From assembly GCA_026706895.1 (NCBI GenBank), contig JAPOXW010000020.1, forward strand, positions 1 through 57,328: DNA of 57,328 bases. The letters are read 5' to 3'. Source of the stretch: Gammaproteobacteria bacterium. GTDB taxonomy: Bacteria; Pseudomonadota; Gammaproteobacteria; Poriferisulfidales; Poriferisulfidaceae. Below, one piece after another: positions 52,414 to 57,328 of this stretch (positions within the stretch are counted from its first letter, which is position 1; each line of letters starts with the position of its first letter). The translations under genes and the position numbers were made by a program. The notes under the pieces are model-generated. The model was not told the origin of the DNA, did no database searches, and saw only the letters and a program-made list of their open reading frames with translations.

Positions 52414-52797
52414 TTCCGACCGACACATCTGCGTGGATTGAATTCTTGCGCGAGACCGCACTCGGAAACCTGTAACCGCGTCAGAACGCTGTTGGCCGGC
52501 GAAGTCGCGATCTGCGATGCGGCTCGAATGGAGGTGTTTGCGGGAGCACGCGACGAACGACATTTGCAGGATCTTCGCCGACTACTCGCGCGTACGGTTG
52601 TCATTCCCACAAGGCCAACGCACTATGATGATGCGGTCGCGCTATTTCGTCTCTGCCGACGAAGGGGAGAAACGGTTCGCAGGCTGATTGACTGTCTTAT
52701 TAGCGCCGTCGCTATTCGTGTGGGTGTGCCTGTCCTGCATCATGATTCCGATTTCGACGCATTAGCGCGCCATACGAACTTGAAAATTGCCCCCTAG
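52410..52797 (+). pseudogene. vapC: VapC PIN toxin broken by a one-base insertion
   Basis: The GTG start overlaps the antitoxin stop and reads VIPTDTSAWIEFLRETA before a stop shortly after. One base later in frame the rest of a PIN toxin continues: SETCNRVRTLLAGEVAICDA, then LIDCLISAVAIRVGVPVLHH, ending at 52797. The total length is a multiple of three plus one. Removing one base near 52461-52463 restores a full ~128-residue VapC with its acidic residues. Real inactivation or a sequencing error. Confidence 0.85.
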
Positions 52798-52805
52798 GAT
52801 GAGGG

Positions 52806-52841
52806 TTGCCGTTCTGGCATAGATCGGTATGATCGCCGATC
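52806..52841 (+). promoter_or_regulatory. Predicted methyltransferase promoter with three GATC sites
   Basis: TTGCCG (52806-52811), 16 bp, TATGAT (52828-52833). The inverted repeat GATCGG/CCGATC (52822-52827/52836-52841) is centred just after the start of the -10. GATC occurs at 52822, 52831 and 52838, the middle one overlapping the -10. A nine-codon upstream frame (ATG 52874) ends over the methyltransferase ATG. Confidence 0.5.
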
Positions 52842-52899
52842 CCGAAGGATTGAGGTGGAAAGGTAGACCGAGAATGGCTGCCGACAACGAAGGTTTTCC

Positions 52900-53064
52900 A
52901 TGAATGCTGGAAGTGATGCTGTTTCTGAAAACAAGCCAAGGCCGTTTGTGAAGTGGGCAGGCGGCAAGCGCCAATTATTGAAAGAATTGATTCAGCGCAT
53001 GCCAAAAGCGGGTAGATATAAGTGCATGAATTATTTTGAAATTTTCGGGGGGGGGGGGGGGTAA
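52900..53064 (+). pseudogene. N-terminal fragment of Dam-like adenine methyltransferase
   Basis: A 54-residue frame with the Dam/D12-class start (RPFVKWAGGKRQLLKELIQRMP). It reaches the SAM-binding motif as NYFEIFGGGGG and stops at TAA directly after a run of 15 G. The family motif here is EPFVGGG. With one more G (or two fewer) the frame reads on into the downstream fragment at 53067, giving one ~293-residue protein, the normal size. The residues just after the G-run (VIMSGNKNQVVGNPF) do not resemble the expected GALFF-type stretch, so some sequence there may be altered or missing. Confidence 0.8.
53047..53061 (+). repeat. Homopolymer of 15 G inside the methyltransferase gene
   Basis: An uninterrupted run of 15 G at the codons for the glycine-rich SAM-binding loop. 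Long G-runs in coding sequence slip during replication and are the classic switch of phase-variable methyltransferases. They also arise as sequencing or assembly artefacts. Confidence 0.9.
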
Positions 53065-53066
53065 TC

Positions 53067-53777
53067 ATGTCCGGAAACAAAAACCAAGTAGTTGGCAACC
53101 CTTTTATGAGGCGCGGGAAGAAAGAACTGATACAGGCAATTTGGGTCGATCGAGCTGACGTTGAGAACCTTATCAAAAACCTGTCTAGGCATAAAACTGA
53201 CGAAGACTACTTCTACAAAATCAGGGCTTGGGATCGTTCGCCTGGATATTCGCGTCGGACTCGGTTGAATAGAGCAAGCCGGTTCATTTATCTCAACAAG
53301 ACCGCCTATAACGGGCTCTACCGAGTCAATGGCAGTGGACAGTTCAATGCTCCATATGGGAGCTACGTCAACCCGAAGATTCTTGATGCGGACAACTTGC
53401 GGGCCTGTTCTGCTTTTCTGAAGAATGTCCAGATTTCGGTTTCCGATTTTTCGGGGACGCTATCCCGGATATCGGCATTTGATTTCGTGTACATGGATCC
53501 GCCCTATGTGCCAGTTTCGCGCACATCGAGCTTCACGTCATACACACCAAAAGGTTTTGGCGATACGGAACAGAATAGGCTCAGAGATTTCTGCCTGAAT
53601 CTGCACGAACAAGGTGCCCTGTTCATGCTGTCGAACTCTGCTGCGCCGCGAGTGGTGGACCTGTACCAAAAAGAAAAGAATTTTATTATTGAGAAAGTGC
53701 AAGCGCGGCGCTCGGTCAATTGCAAATCCGAGGGTAGAGGTGAAGTCGAAGAAATCATCGTGAGGAATTACCGATGA
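53067..53777 (+). CDS. C-terminal part of Dam-like N6-adenine methyltransferase
   Basis: A 236-residue frame holding most of the target-recognition and catalytic regions: RASRFIYLNKTAYNGLYRVN, GQFNAPYGSY, the catalytic motif DFVYMDPPYVP, TSSFTSYTPKGFG and SVNCKSEGRGEVEE. These are diagnostic of D12-class (Dam, DpnM) adenine methyltransferases. It lacks the SAM-binding N-terminus, which is in the preceding frame across the G-run. Alone it should be inactive. The stop overlaps the endonuclease start (ATGA). Base composition is clearly more AT-rich than the flanking chromosome. Confidence 0.88.
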   Translation: MSGNKNQVVGNPFMRRGKKELIQAIWVDRADVENLIKNLSRHKTDEDYFYKIRAWDRSPGYSRRTRLNRASRFIYLNKTAYNGLYRVNGSGQFNAPYGSYVNPKILDADNLRACSAFLKNVQISVSDFSGTLSRISAFDFVYMDPPYVPVSRTSSFTSYTPKGFGDTEQNRLRDFCLNLHEQGALFMLSNSAAPRVVDLYQKEKNFIIEKVQARRSVNCKSEGRGEVEEIIVRNYR

Positions 53778-55048
53778 GCAAGGGAAAAAAGATTGACCTT
53801 GCTTGGGAAAAGATTCTTGAGGAGGTGACGGCTATTGAGCAAGAAGTGTCAAAAAAAGGGTACTGCGAGATCCAAAGTTCTCAAATTAAGAAGCATGGGA
53901 ACAACTGTGAACCCCGTTTAGCCTGCAAGATTGATTATCGGCAAAACATACCTAAGCCTCTAGAAGAAAGAGGACTTTCTGTTCTAGCCGTAAGGAACGG
54001 ACGGTACAAGATTGCAAGAACAGACCCGTTTATCTCCATTGATGAGACTCAATGCGAGGGATTAGTAAAATGCGGCCCTTTCAGGATCCCAGATCACATA
54101 CAAACTATATCTTCACGCAGCATTAATAGTGAGTCGAAAGCATTGGATGCCGCTTTTGCGTCAAGGATGCTGGAAGCGGTACTTGGAGAAGAAGTCGATC
54201 TTGTCCTGAGAGGGCGTGAATTTTGTCAACCAATCAAATTTTCACTGCCGGACAGGAAGGATGGTAATAAAGTCCGATACCATGTCAAGAAAGTGCAGTT
54301 AGAAGTTGATGGAGGCTATGAGGGAAAGGATGGTATTTATCTCATTGAGGCAAAGATAGGAAGAAGAGACAACATAAATCTAAGGCAGTTGCTCTACCCC
54401 CACCTTCACTATGAGAGTTTATATGGAAAATTGGTGAGGACGTATGTATTATTCTACGAACCCAGCACAAGTCATTTTCATTTTTACCGCTTTAGACATC
54501 AAGACAAATGCCTTTCCGATTATCGCTGCTGTACCCTTGAAACAGATTTCGCGAATTATTGCTGGAATGATTTATGCGCTGCCATAGATGATAACTGTAA
54601 GACTGACAAGAATGCTCCATTTCCTCAAGCTGATAGCCTTGAAAAGGTTTTGGCGGCACTCCTCAAGTTGGACCAGTGCGGGCCTCTTACAAAAGAAGAG
54701 TTATTTGCCGATGAAAACATTACACCACGCCAATATGACTATTATGCAAGTGCTTTGCGCTGGATGAAACTGGCGAAGAGTAGCCGTGGCCCCGACGGTG
54801 TTCAATGTCTGTTGACAGGACTAGGCTCAAGTCTGGCGAAAAAGCCAATGAAAGAAACCCTTTTTGAAATCGCCAAAATAATTTTTTCAAATGATTTTTG
54901 CCGCCTTTTTCTACATGAGGAAGATCCAGATTTTCCAGAGGAGATTTTAAGGAACAATAGATTAAACAGAGAAAAGACTACGTTCGGTAGAAGAATTGAA
55001 ACAATCAAAAGTTGGAAAAGATACTTTCGGAATCACTTTCCCGAATAG
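53774..55048 (+). CDS. Type II restriction endonuclease-like protein (PD-(D/E)xK)
   Basis: A 424-residue protein, AT-rich and coupled by ATGA to the methyltransferase. A PD-(D/E)xK core is visible: Asp179 in LEVDGGYEG, then GIYLIEAKIG with Glu192-Ala-Lys194. An upstream winged-helix-like region (about 1-90) and a C-terminal helical region (about 290-420) may give target recognition. Gene order M then R with overlap is that of type II systems. The nuclease is not a recognisable MboI or Sau3AI relative by eye, so its target is inferred from the Dam-like partner, not shown. It ends 7 bp before the convergent DUF262 gene. Confidence 0.75.
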   Translation: MSKGKKIDLAWEKILEEVTAIEQEVSKKGYCEIQSSQIKKHGNNCEPRLACKIDYRQNIPKPLEERGLSVLAVRNGRYKIARTDPFISIDETQCEGLVKCGPFRIPDHIQTISSRSINSESKALDAAFASRMLEAVLGEEVDLVLRGREFCQPIKFSLPDRKDGNKVRYHVKKVQLEVDGGYEGKDGIYLIEAKIGRRDNINLRQLLYPHLHYESLYGKLVRTYVLFYEPSTSHFHFYRFRHQDKCLSDYRCCTLETDFANYCWNDLCAAIDDNCKTDKNAPFPQADSLEKVLAALLKLDQCGPLTKEELFADENITPRQYDYYASALRWMKLAKSSRGPDGVQCLLTGLGSSLAKKPMKETLFEIAKIIFSNDFCRLFLHEEDPDFPEEILRNNRLNREKTTFGRRIETIKSWKRYFRNHFPE

Positions 55049-55055
55049 GTTGTTT

Positions 55056-57269
55056 TCAAGTTTGTATGTTGTGGGGCTGGTCATCAGACATAAAGGTCAG
55101 TATTGAGCATTCTTCATGTCCAAGAAGTCTCTCGACCTCTCTACATTTCTTTCGGAGCCCAGCGGCTGATTTGTGTTTATTGATCCAAAGCCCACTATTC
55201 CCAATTTTTGTCGGCACAAGTGCTTTATGTGGGCTTGGTGATTTTTGTATTTTGGGTTCGCGTTGTTCTTTATCAGTTAGTGAGAGAAGGGCTTCATGGT
55301 CGTCTTCATAAATGGCAACGAGAAATTTGATCATGGCATCTCTCCAACTGCTAACCGCGATTGTTTTGTCAAAAATCCTGATATGAGTTGGAGCGGAATC
55401 TGACACATTATTTTGAGTTTGGTTTTCTTTGGAGGTGGAGGAGTCAACTGGTTCTGAGCCTAGAGGTTGGTTGGATTCTTCAACATCCCATACTTTGTGG
55501 GCTAGGTTGGTTAAAGTTGCCTGGCGTCGTTTAACATTACTATGGTTCCATTTATCATAATTTTCCAGATTCTTTACAGTTCGAGTTATTGAACTTCCAC
55601 CTACTTCTACTTTTTCGGAGATGGCACGCGTAAGCAGAATTTTGGATTTAGGGTATTCAAGTTTCTTTTTTGAAAAAGGTTTATTCCCCAGAGAACGATT
55701 AATTGGTTTTTCAACAAGAGTGAGATTTCCCAGCATACTACTTACGCCTTCGGGGCATTCTCCAAATTCCTTTACTGCTTCACTGCTTGGTGTTTGCGGA
55801 TGGATGTGTTCAATTTCTAGCTTGGTATATTCGACAAGCCTTTTTTCTTCCTCACTTTCCGCAAATGCTTTTGTATCGATGTGCTGCGACAATTTTCCGA
55901 GTATGTAACGCAGCACATATTTCCTCCTTACTTCATTTTCTCCCATTCGCTCAAAGACCTCAGCAAATCGAACCGATAATTCATTTTTTGCAGGCTCAAT
56001 TTTTGTCGCGAGAAAATTTTTCAACCCTTTCCGGTTTTTGATATCCCGAATCTCGTTAGCCCACTTGGAAAATTTCCCTTCCAAAGCATTAGTTTGTTGA
56101 CGTGTAACAACATGCACGAAAAATAGATTTTCGATTGCTTTGGCTAAATCACGAAAGGTGGTTGGCTCAAGATGCATTCCAGCAAGCAGCAAGATGAAAT
56201 GTTGTCTGGCAGTCTTTCCGGCGAAGAGCGTAATATTTTCTAGATAGGGGACGTTATTCTCCTTTGCATCTAGCGATTTGGTAAAGTTTTGGTATGCGTC
56301 GGCAACTTCAATAAGCTTTCTAGTGAATTCAAGAGGGCGATTTTCGTAATCATTTTTAATATCTCGATGCTCTAAGATTTTCTTGTAGACCTTGTCTTGA
56401 CGCAATTCGTCGATGTCATATCTACTCAATATGAAGTATCGAAGAAAGCGTAAAGGTTTTTCTCTCATATTTTTAATAATCTTTATTAGCTTCTCCCAAT
56501 CGCTTTTTAATTTCGGGAAATCGGTTTCATCAGCTTTCATAAATAACAGGTTTTTCAGCAAATCCATCGCATCTAGCCCGACCCCTCTATCATTAATAGT
56601 CTCGAAAATCATAAGAGCCTTAGCAACATCCTCCGTTTCTATTCGGATCAGCTTTATTTTTTGATTCAAGTAGTCAAAATAGTCATAGAATATTTGTGCA
56701 GAGTTATTAGTGTTAGGCAAACGAGCTAATTCGTCCCAAATTTGGCTATATGCCTTAGTAATATTTTCTGCCGATGTTGCTTGGGCATTTTGACTCGACT
56801 CGTTTTGGTTGCTATTTCTCCAGTCACCGCTCGCGATTTTCTCTAGGATTTCTTGACTATCTCTGTATTGGAGGTCAAGCCGGTAGCGTTCTTGGTCCCT
56901 GCCTTTATTGCTTGGAGACACATCACGGATCATTTTGCCGATAGATAATGATTCTTCATTTTGGCTCTTGAGGTGAGCGCGCAACGCGCAGAGGATTAAA
57001 AACAACGTTGTCATGCGTTGCTGTCCATCGATTAATTCGAAGAGATTACTGTCTTTGCTTGAATTGGAACAGCAAACAACTATACTTCCGATAAAGTACT
57101 CGTCTGGTTCCTCCGAGTCACTACGTGCTTTTTCTATATCCTCAAGGAATTGCAACACATGATCCTGGTTCCATGCGAATTCACGCTGATAGTCAGGTAC
57201 TTTATAAAAATCCTTGAAGAGATCAGCAACACTTATGTCTCGACTTTGAATTGTTTGATCGCCCATCAT
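55056..57269 (-). CDS. DUF262/DUF1524 (GmrSD-type) defence protein
   Basis: A protein of about 737 residues related to GmrSD-type modification-dependent restriction enzymes. The N-terminal DUF262 domain has VPDYQREFAW and the signature IDGQQRMTTL. A DUF1524 His-Me-finger nuclease follows about residues 480-545, with IEHIHPQTPSS and LGNLTLVEKPINRSLGNKPF. After a Ser/Asn/Gln-rich linker, the last ~110 residues (from THIRIFDKTIAVSSWRDAMI) form an extra domain not recognised here. The start is uncertain: ATG 57269 is used, with GTG 57308 possible, and neither has a clear ribosome-binding site. AT-rich, like its neighbours. Confidence 0.85.
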   Translation of the reverse strand: MMGDQTIQSRDISVADLFKDFYKVPDYQREFAWNQDHVLQFLEDIEKARSDSEEPDEYFIGSIVVCCSNSSKDSNLFELIDGQQRMTTLFLILCALRAHLKSQNEESLSIGKMIRDVSPSNKGRDQERYRLDLQYRDSQEILEKIASGDWRNSNQNESSQNAQATSAENITKAYSQIWDELARLPNTNNSAQIFYDYFDYLNQKIKLIRIETEDVAKALMIFETINDRGVGLDAMDLLKNLLFMKADETDFPKLKSDWEKLIKIIKNMREKPLRFLRYFILSRYDIDELRQDKVYKKILEHRDIKNDYENRPLEFTRKLIEVADAYQNFTKSLDAKENNVPYLENITLFAGKTARQHFILLLAGMHLEPTTFRDLAKAIENLFFVHVVTRQQTNALEGKFSKWANEIRDIKNRKGLKNFLATKIEPAKNELSVRFAEVFERMGENEVRRKYVLRYILGKLSQHIDTKAFAESEEEKRLVEYTKLEIEHIHPQTPSSEAVKEFGECPEGVSSMLGNLTLVEKPINRSLGNKPFSKKKLEYPKSKILLTRAISEKVEVGGSSITRTVKNLENYDKWNHSNVKRRQATLTNLAHKVWDVEESNQPLGSEPVDSSTSKENQTQNNVSDSAPTHIRIFDKTIAVSSWRDAMIKFLVAIYEDDHEALLSLTDKEQREPKIQKSPSPHKALVPTKIGNSGLWINKHKSAAGLRKKCREVERLLGHEECSILTFMSDDQPHNIQT

Positions 57270-57328
57270 GTCTAAGTCGTTGCAAGAGGGAAGGGGGTAT
57301 TGGATCACATCTGGATCATCGGAGCAAA

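Overview
The window looks like chromosome of a GC-rich gammaproteobacterium. Reasons: the tig-clpP-clpX-lon-hupB-ppiD order, dapA followed directly by bamC, a homodimeric AceE with AceF and Lpd, and a 572-residue ProS with the inserted editing domain. A single-chain ATP sulfurylase, FolE2, and a complete urea transport and urease cluster would suit a sulfur-oxidising or otherwise autotrophic lineage (Chromatiales/Ectothiorhodospiraceae-like). That lineage guess is inference; no rRNA is present.

Layout. 0-9 kb: a small coiled-coil membrane protein, tRNA-Leu(UAG), the protein-quality-control block tig-clpP-clpX-lon, hupB, tRNA-Val(UAC), tRNA-Asp(GUC) and ppiD. 9-13.5 kb: a dicarboxylate/amino-acid symporter, an AbrB-VapC toxin-antitoxin (TA) pair, an orphan FitA-type antitoxin, a metal-dependent-hydrolase lipoprotein and fabI. 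13.5-20.4 kb: a four-gene peptide ABC importer with unusual membrane extensions, then two tiny membrane proteins. 20.4-31 kb: one long minus-strand run, urtABCDE-ureDABCEFG, which imports urea and hydrolyses it to ammonia. 31-41 kb: sat with a small membrane protein, proS, a LysR regulator coupled to an AI-2E-type permease, bcp, dapA-bamC, folE2 and a VapBC pair. 41-46.5 kb: the pyruvate dehydrogenase operon aceE-aceF-lpdA.

46.5-52.8 kb is an accessory zone dense in TA loci in different states: two orphan XRE antitoxins, wreckage of a FitAB-type pair, HipBA, an intact VapBC, an orphan PrlF, and a VapBC whose toxin carries a one-base frameshift. The housekeeping gene sbcB sits inside it. From about 52.8 kb to the window end the DNA is visibly AT-rich and holds a restriction-modification and defence module. 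It contains a Dam-like adenine methyltransferase broken at a run of 15 G, a PD-(D/E)xK endonuclease translationally coupled to it, and a convergent DUF262/DUF1524 (GmrSD-type) protein.

The best candidate for something new is this last module. The methyltransferase is split by the G-run exactly at its SAM-binding motif, so a one-base change restores a single reading frame. Its predicted promoter carries three GATC sites within 20 bp, one overlapping the -10 element. This suggests a phase-variable and/or self-methylation-controlled modification gene next to an intact nuclease. An assembly artefact in the G-run is the main alternative.
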